Below, piece by piece: positions 22,826 through 33,755 of a stretch of 64,000 bases of DNA (its first letter is position 1; each line of letters starts with the position of its first letter). Origin of the DNA: Oscheius onirici (taxonomy: Eukaryota > Nematoda > Chromadorea > Rhabditida > Rhabditidae); contig OW051471.1 in the NCBI GenBank assembly GCA_932521025.1, forward strand, positions 10,602,001 to 10,666,000. The letters run 5' to 3'. Under the pieces are notes generated by a model. It was not told where the DNA came from. It searched no databases and saw nothing but the letters and a program-made list of their open reading frames with translations. The position numbers were made by a program, and so were the translations under genes.

Positions 22826-24607
22826 GCAGACGGTAATATGACCGGGAAAATTGTAAATAGTGTAAATAAAAGTTCACAGTAGAATATTTTTTTTACAGTA
22901 CTATGTCATTTGAGATTTGGTCCCTCGCCAACATTCCTGGTTTTGAAGAGAGCTGAAATCAGGAACATGTAGTTCCTGTACAGTTCTGGAACTGAACGTC
23001 TGCGGGTGGTGTGAAGTATTGTTTGGAAATCCAGTAAATATCTTCTTGGCCACATCTGCTTGATTATGGAACCCTGAAACGTACTTCGAATGGATAGAAT
23101 ATTGAAGATCAGAATGGAAAACACCTAGCGTGAGTACATTCATAAAAAAACTTCACATTTTTGATTTAGACAATCTCACAACAAGTTTCCTGTCCAGGCT
23201 TCAATTTTTCCAAAATCGCCTGATATTAATCTCACAATAAAGTAAAGTTTCTCCCTATCAACGCCAGTGTTCCGAAGAATCCTCTGAGAGACAAGCTCCT
23301 ACTGCGTGAGGGGCAATCTGAGGGGCCAGATCGTGTGAGGCGTTTACGTTCCGAAGTTGCCCAACCTGTCTTTACAATAGTATCTTGCAATAAACTTTTG
23401 ATTTTCAATATGTAAAGAATAGAGTGGAGGCTTATAAAATCACTCCGTTTGGTAATCGTTTGGTTGCTACCAATTTGTCAGTCGGTTGCTAGCCATTAGG
23501 AGACAACGATGACTCCGCTGGATTCAAAGACACATATCCATTTTCCTGTTTAGATAACCAGACCGAACACACCGTTTGCTTCAATCGCCTCATTAATTTT
23601 AATGTTTCAGAACCCTTACATGGATCTCTTCTTGTTGAATCTAGACGTGGCTGTTTCTCCGCTTCCTGCGATTTGTTTCTCAGCACAGTTGCTATTGTCG
23701 CATTTGATTCGGTCTGAATGGAATTAGGAAAGTCTTCAGGATACTGAAAACCGGGTGAGTAAGCAAAGACTTACCCTCACTCAATTTAGGATAATCACGA
23801 CCGTATATTCAGGACCGGACTATCTTCACCTCTCTAAACCCGATCAAAATTGATCTCACTGGGTGTGCTCCGTTTTCTTGAAATAAAGTTGTTTTCGTCT
23901 TCAGCTCGTTATGAATTGTCTCACGGCTGAAGACAGTCTACAGGTTCCATTTGGTTGCTATGAAGTTGTTGGTTACTAGTCATTAGGAGACAACGATGGG
24001 TCGGCGGGCTATAAAGACGCGGATCCATTTTTCTGTCTGCCAGAAAATGCGATTCTCCGTAGAAACAGCCTGCCACTTTCATTGTCCCTAGTTCAAACTC
24101 CTTTTCAGTTTTCTTATTATCCAGCCAAACTTCATTTTTTAGTTCTTTTACATGAATCTTTTCTTCTTGAATCGGTACGACTGCTATTCTCTATCTGCAG
24201 CTGTCTACGTTCTCTGTTCGACTTCCACTGATGTAAGTACATATCCATTGAACAGAAAACATTATTAGTGACATCTGATACCCAGTCGATCTTTCTTGTC
24301 GTATTTATACAATATTCCTCATCTTTATTCAGGCAATCCTGAGCATTTACGGCAACGTATCTGAACAACACCTGTAAGAACTCAACAATAGTTAAAACCA
24401 ATCTGGTTTAGGTTCATGAAAAAAGATATCATTACTTGGTACCCGCTCTTCTAAACCGCTCAATCTTTAACTGCTTCGTGGGTTGTCCAATTCTTTGTTT
24501 TTAAACAAACTTTCAAAGTTTTGATGACGTTTTAATAGATTAAAAGACGACTTTTTATCATTCTCAATGAGCGGCTTATCATTAAATCCTTGTCGACTAG
24601 CGTAAGA
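22826..24607. other. Intergenic with two related repeat copies
   Basis: Segments near 23455-23545 and 23940-24035 share GGTTGCTA, AGTCATTAGGAGACAACGATG-like and ATCCATTTTNCTGT words and belong to the family seen near 7005, 8370 and 14490. A minus-strand frame at 24132-24401 (MVLTIVEFLQ, then VLFRYVAVNAQDCLNKDEEYC) could be part of a small gene, but no full model is supported. Minus-strand frames at 22901-23143 are also unassigned. Confidence 0.45.
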
Positions 24608-25019
24608 TTAGACTGTAGAGTTGGCAGCAGGCGATGGAGTTGGCACGAACTGTCCCTGCCAGATTCCCGAGACGCAGACCATTTGATTATCCTGAAACAT
24701 TTCATTTACTTTTAACAAGAAAACTGAAAACTCACAGAAACAGATCCTGAGGGAAGAATTTCTCCCAGTAGAGGATTGATCATGATAAAGTCGGAGAAAG
24801 AGAGCCCAGTCTGATCCAGAATCCTCGAGATTCGAGTCTGATCGTTGCTGCAGGACCCATCAAATTTGCAAGCTTTGGTGAATTGGAGACAGACGACTTG
24901 GTAGTTTGGAGGAACTACCTTAAGAGCTGTTTAAATTTATGTTAGAACAAAATTCTTACGGGGGTGGAAAGAACTGCGACAATGAAAACAGAGGCGAGGA
25001 CGAAGAGAAGGAACTTCAT
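24608..25019 (-). CDS. Small secreted LysM-like protein
   Basis: Exon 1 encodes the signal peptide MKFLLFVLASVFIVAVLSTP, with donor GTAAG at about 24959. Exon 2 reads LKVVPPNYQVVCLQFTKAC, then ISRILDQTGLSFSDFIMINP and LLGEILPSGSVS. After a second short intron, exon 3 reads DNQMVCVSGIWQGQFVPTPS and ends at TAA 24608-24610. The pattern ILxQTGLSFSDFIMINPxL followed by LPSGSxxDNQMVCV resembles a LysM fold, which binds chitin or peptidoglycan sugars. About 110 residues. The LysM call is by eye only. A role in defence or digestion is inference. Confidence 0.6.
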
Positions 25020-25277
25020 TGCTGGATTGAGCAGACTGAAACTCTTAATCTTTTATATGCTCTTCCCTAAAGATAAAAGCGTAATCTTTTGCACTGCCAC
25101 ACAGGCCGACGGAAATGACGGTTTCGGAGATAGTAGCAGAAAAGCGGAGGAGGCAGTCTATAGCATGAGCGGTGGCGAAAGATTGTGGTGACTAGAAGCG
25201 ATAACTAAGGAGCAGAGAGTTTCTGTGCTAGAGTGACTCATGGTGAAAAAGGGATTGCAGATTGTCTGCACTGCAAT

Positions 25278-25467
25278 ACCTTCAAATTTTGGTTCCGCGC
25301 CAAAACTATTTTTCCTGTTTTAGCAAACTTTTTGTCATTTTTTTTTCTTCCATTGTCACATACGGGTACAACCCTCGATACTGTAACAAAACTGGTAAAA
25401 ATCCGTGGTAAACCCCATAAAAAGTGAAAAATAGGTTTGGCGCGCGGAACCAAATTTTGAAGGTCAT
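25278..25467. mobile_element. Short foldback (MITE-like) element
   Basis: ACCTTCAAATTTTGGTTCCG...CGCCAAAACTATTTTTC at the left pairs with the reverse complement of GAAAAATAGGTTTGG...CGCGGAACCAAATTTTGAAG at the right. The element is about 190 bp with no coding potential, between the LysM-like and lectin genes. Confidence 0.7.
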
Positions 25468-25669
25468 TTGGGCGAGACTTATGAGCTATTCATAAATTTG
25501 GGTCTCAGATGTTGGCCGATGTTTCCATTCTAATGAAGGGAAAGCCTTATCTTATTTTCTGTTCTTCAAAAATGTTACATATAAAAAGTATAAAAAAAGA
25601 TACATAGACTAGTATCTGACAACTTTTATAAAACCGAATATCGTAGGGGGAGCATAGGACTGTCTCTCA

Positions 25670-27630
25670 TTATTCAGCTGCAAGCTTGCAGACAAAGGCT
25701 CTCACAAGTGAACTGCAGTCAACATCTAGCCATTTGTGAAAATAGGGACTATCACTCGTTGCATCCGTTATGAGCTAAAAACTTCGTGTTTTCTAATAAA
25801 CGAAGTCAAAACCTGTGCACAATTCCCGCCTCCAAAAATGTTTGTAGTGTTCGAAAAGTTTGTGTAATCCGCGGAAGAGTCGTCCTTATTGAACCAACTG
25901 CTGTTCTTGTCCTGTCGTTGAACACCAATTCCGATGTTCATGCTAACAAGAGGTACATTTGCTCCCGATGAGGTCAGATCTAAACTCGTTTTGAAGAATG
26001 ATAAGGAATTTACCAATAACAAAATCATTCTCCTCCTTGCTATGAATCGAGACTAAATGTGCCGAGAATAACAGCGAGCAAGTCTTTTCAGCTTCTGTAA
26101 AATTGTTGACACCGGTAGTCGTAAATGCCATTGATATATAACACGATTTAGTTGGGTAGAAATAGCTCCATCCATTTAGGCAGGTAGCTTAAACTCGCGG
26201 TTTTTTTCATTCTGTTTAAAAACTTACAAATGTTACTAGATCCTGTGGTTAGCTTTGTAACATTAGCTGATTTCCGACAGACTGTTCCTCTTTGCTTGAG
26301 AGCGCAATTGTGATTTTTCAGTCTACCGAGAGAGTCCAAAGTAGAGTTAAGGGTAACTAGGTCGACGAGCATCTGAAAACTAAGAGAATCGTTACGACAA
26401 AATGAAAGTCGGTGTCATGACATCTTACTCGAAACTGTTGCGAGTATCAGTCGTTTTTACACTGGCTCAGCGAATAAGAAAATGTATTAGTGGGCGTCAA
26501 AAGTTTTTGTCGTTAGTACTACAGCTACCCTTCAAACTCATTAGATTCGTCCAAAAATAAGTTTTGGGCCGATTTTAAAAGCTACCGTAACCCTTGATCC
26601 TAAAATCCAAACGGTCCCAAAAGCTCTCAATATTTTTTTCGCGGTCGAATATCCCCAGTAAAAATTTTTGGACAAAGCTGATGAGTTTGAAGGGTAGTAC
26701 TAACGACAAAAGACTTTTAACGCGCCCTAATAGCTAATTTATTGTCTCTCTCCTGAAGTTCTTCACCTCAGCGACTTTTCCATCAAATATCATATCTTCC
26801 ATTTCTGATGTTAAAAATCGGACTCACCCCTACACAGTTTTCTCCTAAAGAGGCGGCGGATGGAGCCCCAGTCGTCCAATTGAGGTAGGTCATCTGAAAA
26901 CTAGTTATTTTTCTGTACACCTGTAGTCTTCATCTTTGCCCAACTAAAAAGGTTGGGTCTCTAACCACAAACGTGCGTATATTACTATTTCCGCTAATCT
27001 GAACAGAAAGATAATCAGTCCGACCTAACAAGTTTTCTTGTTAGCTTTTCTCTGATCTTTCAAATCAGGAAGTTGAATTGAAAAATGTGGCTCGAAGTCA
27101 AATTTTTTTATAGATTCAGGCAAAAAGGTCCAACTTACTGGGGTTCCATCAGTGTTTTCCCACTGTGATGTGCTTTCATTTCTCCTCATTCCTATCCAGA
27201 TCTGAAAGTCTCCTGGGACGATTATGTGAGCACTGGATAAGCCTGAAAATGTGTTTTTAACAGAAAGAAAGAAAAACTAACCAATTACAGTCAAAAGCTC
27301 TCCTCCATTATGCACCGTTGCCATTTTGGATCCTCGAGAAGTGCATTCATTTTCAGACTCTGCAAAGTTGTAACCACGAGATGAAGAAAAGTAGCTCTTT
27401 GTAATAAACTTGTAACATGACGCAGTCTTTTCATAATAGGTCCAGCCCTGTTCGCATTGAACTAAAATTTTTGAAAAGGAAAGCAAAAATGACCTACTTC
27501 GATAAGCTGGACCTCCTCCTGCAGATAATATGATGATCAGAACAACGGCAACGATTATGACCAGGACGAGAAGAGCTAGAACTGCGATGACAATCTTTTT
27601 GTGCTCGGTTAAAAGAGTGACGATGCCCAT
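25670..27630 (-). CDS. Type II membrane C-type lectin with two CTLDs
   Basis: The N-terminus (MGIVTLLTEHKK) is short and cytosolic and is followed by the membrane anchor IVIAVLALLVLVIIVAVVLI, so the C-terminus is outside the cell. CTLD 1 begins CEQGWTYYEKTASCYKF, continues SENECTSRGSKMATVHN, then FQIWIGMRRNESTSQWENTD and LNWTTGAPSAASLGENCV. CTLD 2 begins CLNGWSYFYPTKSCYISM, continues KTCSLLFSAHLVSIHSKEEN, and ends WLDVDCSSLVRAFVCKLAAE before TAA 25670-25672. No EPN or QPD sugar-binding triplet was seen, so calcium-dependent sugar binding is doubtful. The start lies 140 bp from the edge of palindrome 1, so its promoter is at or across that boundary. Nematode clec-type; a precise orthologue is not assigned. 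Confidence 0.85.
26483..26737. mobile_element. Foldback (MITE-like) element in lectin intron
   Basis: TATTAGTGGGCGTCAAAAG, TTTTGTCGTTAGTACTAC and ACCCTTCAAACTCAT at the left pair with the reverse complements of ATGAGTTTGAAGGGTAGTAC and CTTTTAACGCGCCCTAATA at the right. It lies between lectin exons. Confidence 0.75.
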
Positions 27631-28109
27631 TCGAATGAAAAATTATGACACATTTAATGGAAAAGTTGAGCCAGCTGTTTGCAACGCAGGTGCAAGTTCG
27701 AGTCGGCGTAGGAGTCGTTGATTGAAGACAGGAACAACGCAGATTTATATGACTCAACGAGTTTTGAATCGATTGAGAGACTGCCGTTGGCTTCTTCTGG
27801 AGAGTTTCATAATTTTATATCATTTACGGATATCCGGAAGCTCCATCAAGTAGGCAAAATGGTCGAATTTACACGTGCTAAAGTCAAAAGTTCTTATACC
27901 GAGGCGAAGAATTTCATAACCGTTTGAACTCTGACAGCCTAAGAAAAGTCCTAAAATGTATTTACTTTTTACGTTCAACCGCTTATATCTCACAAGCACA
28001 GGTTTCATCACAGTTGTCTGTAAACATGTTCATAAAATGGCGAATCACCCAATAATCTAGCGATAGCGGTTCAGGAACTTCAGGCCTCTTCGGAACCAGA
28101 AGCTTGCGA

Positions 28110-28373
28110 TCACAATTGTGTACAGCGACGAGCAGCATCACAGACTCTTTTAGCAGCGAGCCAGAAAAGCAACGGTATCACAAGACTGGCAAACGTCCAG
28201 AGGCAGACAGGCTCGACAAACTGTGGCACTCTCTTGTGTTTCAACACGTGATAACTCTCACCTCGGTGCGGACCGTTATACACACAGAAAGAGGCAAAAT
28301 GGCCAGCTGCCGGGCACTCGCTTGACCATGATTCTTGCATATCGATCGCGACGCCTCGCCCCTCACAGCACAT
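28110..28373 (-). CDS. Possible small cysteine-containing membrane protein (left arm)
   Basis: An 87-codon frame reads MCCEGRGVAIDMQESWSSEC and ends with a hydrophobic stretch, VCLWTFASLVIPLLFWLAAK, before a basic Cys-containing tail. It could be a small single-span protein or the last exon of a larger one. The same sequence partly recurs, degraded, at 29290-29430. No family recognised. Confidence 0.3.
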   Translation of the reverse strand: MCCEGRGVAIDMQESWSSECPAAGHFASFCVYNGPHRGESYHVLKHKRVPQFVEPVCLWTFASLVIPLLFWLAAKRVCDAARRCTQL

Positions 28374-28436
28374 TTTTTGCTTTCGACAGCTCTTTTTTCT
28401 CGGCCTTAGACATTCTTTTATAGAAACTTATTTCAG

Positions 28437-29253
28437 GCATCTTTCATAAATGAAGGTGAGCTTCTTCTAACTGGAGATGTTATCGAGTACGGGAGAGATT
28501 CTGCTGGCTGCGTCGACCAGATGAAGGTTGTTAATCTGGTGAGTCGGTATCTGTAGCCTTTGAAAAAAATCAATACAAAAGATAACATTTACAAAATTAG
28601 GTGTCAATTTTTCTTCACAGTTACAGTTTCAGGAACTTCCCCCAGAAACGAAGATCTGGCCGTCCAATGGGCCGTCTCATGCTCATCCTCGCGGCGAGTG
28701 AGGGCCTCCGCAGGTCTTTCACCTGCTGCAGAACCCACTTCGTGATGGTGGGCCATCATCCCCGTCACCGTCAAAAAGCTATCCCCGTGAGTTTTTTTTT
28801 CGCAAGAAGAAAAAATCATTGAAACGCACGTATTCACACTGTAAATATAGTAGTTTTGTCATTTTTTTTCGGTCAACACGCATTTCTGCTTCGATTTGTC
28901 GTCAAAAGCACCCATGAAATGAGTGGTAGAACGCTCAAAACTGACATGGATTATGAACAAAGAAAGCCAGAATTGCCCAGAGATCCAATGTGTTCCATTC
29001 CAAAAACTGACAGTTTCAGGACCAGGAGGAGCTTCTGGAAACCATATAGCAGCTTGCTAAGCACCAATGTCCGGAATCTTGGGAGGATGCCCAGATGGAG
29101 GACCAGTCCAAGAACAAATTCAAGAAGGAAAAAGTAAGGGTTGATTTATCAGTTAATATTCGATGTTTTTAGAACAAGATGTGGTCTTGCTTTCCTTATG
29201 ACTTCAAAAACTGTCGGAAGAACAAAAACAACAGCTATATCAAGACTCATTAA
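28437..29253 (+). pseudogene. Unrecognised multi-exon gene or pseudogene, copy A (left arm)
   Basis: After a TTTCAG acceptor the exon reads ASFINEGELLLTGDVIEYGR, then DSAGCVDQMKVVNL at a GTGAGT donor. Further acceptor-flanked pieces begin ELPPETKIWPSNGP (about 28634) and DQEELLETI (29020), followed in that frame by a TAG (29047-29049) and the continuing QLAKHQCPESWEDAQMEDQS. The last exon (NKMWSCFPYDFKNCRKNKNN) ends at TAA 29251-29253, with AATAAA downstream. Another frame of the 29020 exon is open, so the TAG depends on the phase chosen. The first exon is duplicated at 29458. Confidence 0.4.
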
Positions 29254-29457
29254 ATTTAGATAAAAATAAAGTTTTGATTGATTGACGTTGATTGAAGACA
29301 GGAACTTCAGGCCTCTCCACTTTCTTTACCATTTGTACTCAAAACAAAATACTGCGACGAGCAGCATCACAGACTCTTTTGGCAGCGAGCCAGAAAAAAC
29401 TGCCGGTATCGCAACACTGGCAAACGGCAGACATTCTTTTATAGAAACTTATTTCAG

Positions 29458-30427
29458 GCATCTTTCATAAATGAAGGTGAGCTTCTTCTAACTGGAGATG
29501 TCATCGAGTTCGGGAGGGATTCTGCTGTCTGCTTCGACCAGATGAAGTTTGTTCGGCATCTGTGAGTTATTTTTCACTACTTCTTTTAAAGTTACACGTT
29601 TTGCTAGAGCTTAACCATCACTTTATCAAACTCATTTATCGAAAGCTGCCGTAGCCTGCTGGTAAAACGATAAAAAGAACAGAAAAACAATGTTTCGGTG
29701 AGAAGGAATTTTAAAAACTTTTTGAAAGCGCGCCAAAATTGGTGGTCTCGAACAGATTCAAATGGGTACTGTATGCCGTCGACTTTTTGAACAAACCATA
29801 ATTAATTCTCTTAACGATCCCGACGAAATTTTCGAGACTAAACACAATGCATGTGTGAAAAGTGAAAAGCAACCGCACGTCTTGAAGACCCTTCAGTTCA
29901 GAGACGAGTTCTCGCTCATTGACGATACCAGTCCGGTCAGAGGAAATCGGCCGGAAAATATTTTGGTAAGATTCGGTACTTCTTTTCCAACCATTTTTAG
30001 CCACACTCCTGGTTCGCTCGTTACTTCCATGCCAACGACAGCAGAGTTCTGCTCTGTGAGCTCACAAACTACCACAATGCCGAGTTTGCTGCCAGAAACC
30101 CGGTCAGTTCCCCGAACAAGAATGCAAATACTTTTTTGGTTCTAGGAAAAAACGACGTTGTTGGCTTGGCCAAGTGGATATGCGCTGCCATGACCGCGGC
30201 CCATGCTGACCAGAGCTCGAGAACTTTCTCGATTATCCTTCCTGGTTGATGAGCCCTACAAACTGATGGCCCAGTGCCCGAATGATATCTCTATGGCGAC
30301 TCACAAGTCTGACTCAAGTCAGCTTCAAGGTATGAAATAATATTTTGGCCCATTTAAATATTTTTCAGCCAAATTTGCTCAACATGGTAACCTCAACGGA
30401 ACAATGGAAATAAAAATAAAGTTTTGA
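29458..30427 (+). pseudogene. Unrecognised gene with in-frame TGA, copy B of the duplicated exon (left arm)
   Basis: The first visible exon (ASFINEGELLLTGDVIEFGR, DSAVCFDQMKFVRHL) is a diverged copy of the exon at 28437. Next come MGTVCRRLFEQTIINSLNDP (from 29762) to GNRPENIL at a GTAAGA donor, then PHSWFARYFHANDSRVLLCE to FAARNP, then EKTTLLAWPSGYALP followed by TGA (30191-30193). The same frame continues coding-like (RARELSRLSFLVDEPYKLMA) to a GTATGA donor and a final short exon with TGA 30425-30427. Either the gene ends at the first TGA or it is a pseudogene. No domain recognised. Confidence 0.4.
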
Positions 30428-30467
30428 TGCTATTTTCGATGTTTATTTTCTCAAAAAAAAGACGGAA

Positions 30468-30800
30468 TTACCAAAGACTTTCATCAGGCAAGCTGCAAAA
30501 CTTTGGCTCAGTGTTCGTCTGGCAGAAGTTCCAGCGACAGTCTCCGACACATCTGTAATAGTCAGCACTTCCGGTCGGACAACGCAGCTTTGCGATTCAG
30601 CCGGAAAAATGACAGCTGTAGCTAGTTTTCTCTTGCATTGCGTCTAAAAACATACCCTCTTGCTGAGGAGGACAGTCCGGGGCAGGATTTTCCTGACATT
30701 TCAGCATAAAACACGTTGCATAGCAGATTCCACGTGGATTGTGGAAAGCTGGGTTACACATGTCGTTGTAGCATTTCGTATATGAAAAAAAAATCATCAT
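30468..30800 (-). CDS. Cysteine-rich small protein (left arm)
   Basis: The 5' part reads MMIFFSYTKCYNDMCNPAFH, then GICYATCFMLKCQENPAPDC and PPQQEG at a GTATGT donor. The 3' part reads LRCPTGSADYYRCVGDCRWN, FCQTNTEPKFC and ends LW before TAA. The paired cysteines suggest a disulphide-stabilised secreted peptide. The junction between the two parts could not be resolved to a canonical acceptor in frame, and the signal peptide is short. An exact twin is at 47048-47380. Confidence 0.45.
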
Positions 30801-31017
30801 GAGAAAAGCGAGTCAGATATCCAAGAAGATTGTTATGGTCAGTCTTCAGCAGAATGCCGTTTAATTACCAGACGACATCGTCGCCTGCCGGCGTCGTACA
30901 GTTTTCAACTTGTTTTATACCTATTTCTCAAACTTTCTACTTGGCGAAAGTCTGTAAAAACTCCAAGTTTAAAAGTAACTTGCTGTCTAATCCTAAAAAA
31001 TTCTGTCACGACGAATC

Positions 31018-31085
31018 TCTTGGCCATCGACAAACAGACAGAAACAGACACGACAGCCCGACAGACAGACTATTAAAATAGTTTA
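31018..31085 (-). repeat. SINE-like fragment (left arm)
   Basis: On the minus strand: CTAAACTATTTTAATAGTCT, a TGTCTGTTTG-rich tract, then GATGGCCAAGAGATTCGTCG. This is a diverged relative of 63812-63900. Its mirror is at 46763-46830. Confidence 0.45.
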
Positions 31086-31097
31086 GATCGAGTCCAT

Positions 31098-31389
31098 TCA
31101 AACCGCATATTCTTCACTCTCAATGAGCTGATTCTTGCTTCTCAGATAGCGAAGGACAGCAGGACACAGGCTCGGGCGAGGCGAACCACCACAGTAGAAA
31201 CTGTAGCAGGAGGCTTCACAAGGCTTCACGGGGCCAGTGTTGACGTGAGAAGAGCACTGAATGAGACACTTAAGCAGTCGTTTCTCTTTCGCTGAAATCA
31301 CTATTTTTTTTGCTTCGAGCGCTCTTACTTTCAGTAGACGAAGCAATAGAAAGCAGAAGGGCCATCACGATGAGCAGATGATTCATCAT
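31098..31389 (-). CDS. Small secreted cysteine-rich protein (left arm)
   Basis: Exon 1 encodes the signal peptide MMNHLLIVMALLLSIASSTE, with a GTAAGA donor. After an intron of about 40 bp (acceptor GATTTCAG) the mature part reads AKEKRLLKCLIQCSSHVNTG, PVKPCEASCYSFYCGGSPRP and SLCPAVLRYLRSKNQLIESE, ending at a TGA at 31098. About 83 residues with six cysteines after the signal. No named family. An exact twin is at 46459-46750. Confidence 0.65.
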
Positions 31390-32814
31390 GGTTTTACCTT
31401 AAAGATGAAAGTGGAAAACAGTGATGAAGAACTGAAGAAAAGAACAAGAAGAAAGCATTTTTCGGCATCCATCTCTATCCAATTCTTCTGTCTATGAGGT
31501 CCACCAAAACATTGATACATCCAATCTTCCAATTCTTCAGCATATTCTTCCCTTGGCATCTCTTTCACATGGCCTTTTCCTTTATGAACATTTTTAATGT
31601 GTACTTTCACATTGCATTTTCTTCGTGACCTCATGGCCGAACATTTAGAACAGCTGAAAACGCGCTTGCTCAAGTGTTTGGTGCGGATGTGGTCGCGTTT
31701 ATCCTGTAAACGGCGCTAAATTGGTTACAGTAGAATACTTACGATTTTTCAGTCGTATGCTGCATACATTACAGAAAGGGTTCAATGAGATGAACTTTTT
31801 ACTGAAAAAAACACAAATGAAAAATAATTGAATACTTACGTTTCTTTGCTTCGGTATTTTTCCTTCTCCGACTCCTTTACTTTTCTAGCTTCATCAACCC
31901 GCTTTTTTTCTTCTTCCGCACCGAAACATTTTTTTTCCTACTCCTCGTATAATTCTTTCGGGGCCACTTCTACAATGGCGTCTTCTCCCTGATGAACATT
32001 TCGGATGTGACCCTCAACTGATTGTTTTGTGTAATAGCAACTATATCTGCAGTTCGAGCAGCCAAACAGCGGTTTTTTCATATGAAGGCGACGCACATGC
32101 GTTTTCCTGTCTAAAATTATTCCATTCTGAAAAACGGGAAGGTACAAACCATAATTAGGAAGAGTCTGCTGGCAGAGTTTGCAAAAAGGACGAGAGTTGG
32201 TTTTTCTGAAAAGTCTTGTCTTTTAGGAAAGAAATCAAAGTGTACCCCTGAAAATTTTGCTGAAAACATCGTACGACCCATTCGTTGTATTCATCAATAT
32301 AGTCGCTTTCTGGGATCGGGACCAGTTGTCCTTTTCCCTTGTGGACATCGCGATTGTGATCGTTGACACCGCGATTATCTATTGCCCCGTATGGACAGAG
32401 TGAGCAATATACACGCTTCAACTTCAGATGCTCTCGGAAGATGTGAAGTTTTGCCTCTATAAACCATCGGCTAAGAAAGGAACCTACAAACCGACCTGAA
32501 GTCTTAACGTTGCAGACGTTGCAATAATCTTTGCCGCCTCTCTTGTTTAAGACGCTAACTTCAGTAATCACTTGTTCTTCCGAATCAGCAGCGTCTTTAG
32601 GAAAGCACTTTTTCTTCTACTCCTCGTACTGAGTGGCATATTCTTCCTCTGGCATCTTGACGATTTCTGCCTTTTTATGGTGCTTATTGATATGAAACTG
32701 GACATTGCTAATCTTGGATCGATGGCTGTAGTCGCACCAAGAGCACTTGTAGAGAGGAAGATTCAAGTGGTTTTGAAAAATGTGATATTTGACTTCTGAT
32801 TCGGCAAACACCAT
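31386..32814 (-). pseudogene. C2H2 zinc-finger repeat gene interrupted by two TAG codons (left arm)
   Basis: Four related modules are visible. Each contains CxxC...H...H finger pieces (YKCSWCDYSHRSKISNVQFH; YCSLCPYGAIDNRGVNDHNR; FGCSNCRYSCYYTKQSVEGH; FSCSKCSAMRSRRKCNVKVH) followed by H(K/Q)GxG and an acidic EEEYA-type segment. In modules 2 and 4 that segment ends EW and DW before a CF pair (NEWVVRCF, EDWMYQCF). In modules 1 and 3 the Trp codon position is TAG (32617-32619 and 31938-31940), and the frame continues open afterwards (KKKCFPKDAADSEEQ; EKKCFGAEEEKKRVD) to splice donors. No frameshift was seen. The 5' end overlaps a foldback element that supplies the first Met. It is probably a nucleic-acid-binding protein or its decayed copy. 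Confidence 0.6.
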
Positions 32815-32949
32815 CCGAACCTCATTAGATCACATTTCTATGAGTTATGGTCCATTTACCACCATTTCACGAAACCGTGAAATGGTGGTAAATGGCATGA
32901 AACGGGTATTAAAATGAAAGCAATGAGGTTCGGATGGTGTTTGCCGAAT
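32799..32949. mobile_element. Foldback element at the 5' end of the zinc-finger gene (left arm)
   Basis: Perfect outer repeats (ATTCGGCAAACACCATCCG with AACCTCATT) flank a second perfect inverted core (CCATTTACCACCATTTCACG). The element is 151 bp. The zinc-finger frame starts inside the right-hand reading of the repeat (ATGGTGTTTGCCGAATC). Confidence 0.85.
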
Positions 32950-32989
32950 TAGTATTACCCATTCGAGTATCCCTATAGCTTTCGCACAT

Positions 32990-33725
32990 GGTAGTTTGAC
33001 CTCTGATCATACATGGCCTGGACTTAGAAAAATTTCCAAAAACAAGGTTGGAAACACCCTTCAATTTCCAAAAATCGAAATTTTCAAAATTTCTCCCAAT
33101 GCTTCCAAACTGTTGTAGGCCTTTAGAAGACCTACTTAGCTACATCCCGGTTGATTTTTATCGAGATCCGATGAAATATGATGGTACATACAGATAGACA
33201 TAGACAAAGAGACTGGGGTCAGAGGGGTAGGCGGGCTAAAACACCTGGTCTCTCGATTACTGTTCTCACAGGTTTTTCAGAAAAATTTCCAAAAACAAGG
33301 TTGGAAACGCCCCTTCCAGGGCTAAAGTAGAAACTCATGACTTCGCTCTGTCACGGAGCCCTAGTTGTGGTTTTCCTTTCATTCCTCCTTTGTTACTCTC
33401 CTCCAGACACTTTCCCTGACCCTCCAAAGAAACTACCGAAATTATATATTGATCCCACTCCCTCCCAGGCCTAATTTTAAAATGGCGAATCTGAACGGGT
33501 CGTAACAATCAGTCGTTAGTCTGATCTTCCCCAGTCAACCGATCTCTTCTCATCCTTTCTGCTCCCTTCCCCAGTTGATCGATAACAGTTAACAGTTTGC
33601 TATCTGATCCCTCTCCAGATCAATTATGTTCATGTCCTTCTGTTCCTGTGTCACTTATCCTCCCTTGTTTCTAATTTCTCGACATAATCTCTCTATCCAC
33701 CGGCGCGCGCTCAAAAAGACTTTCC
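32990..33725. repeat. Composite repeat region (left arm)
   Basis: The words GAAAAATTTCCAAAAACAAG and GTTGGAAAC occur twice (about 33025 and 33280). 33520-33700 resembles parts of the 2.16-kb element: AGTCAACCGATCTCTTCTC and CTGCTCCCTTCCCCAG as in its left terminus, and TTTGCTATCTGATCCCTCTC with TTCTAATTTCTCGACA as in 7225-7330. This is a rearranged relative of that element. No gene is recognised. Mirror at 44123-44858. Confidence 0.6.
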
Positions 33726-33755
33726 GCTTTTTTACCAGTGTTATCTTTTTGGTTG

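Noticed and set aside
30191..30193. TGA as a selenocysteine codon
   Set aside because: No Sec-family homology and no SECIS-like element identified; a normal stop or pseudogene is simpler.
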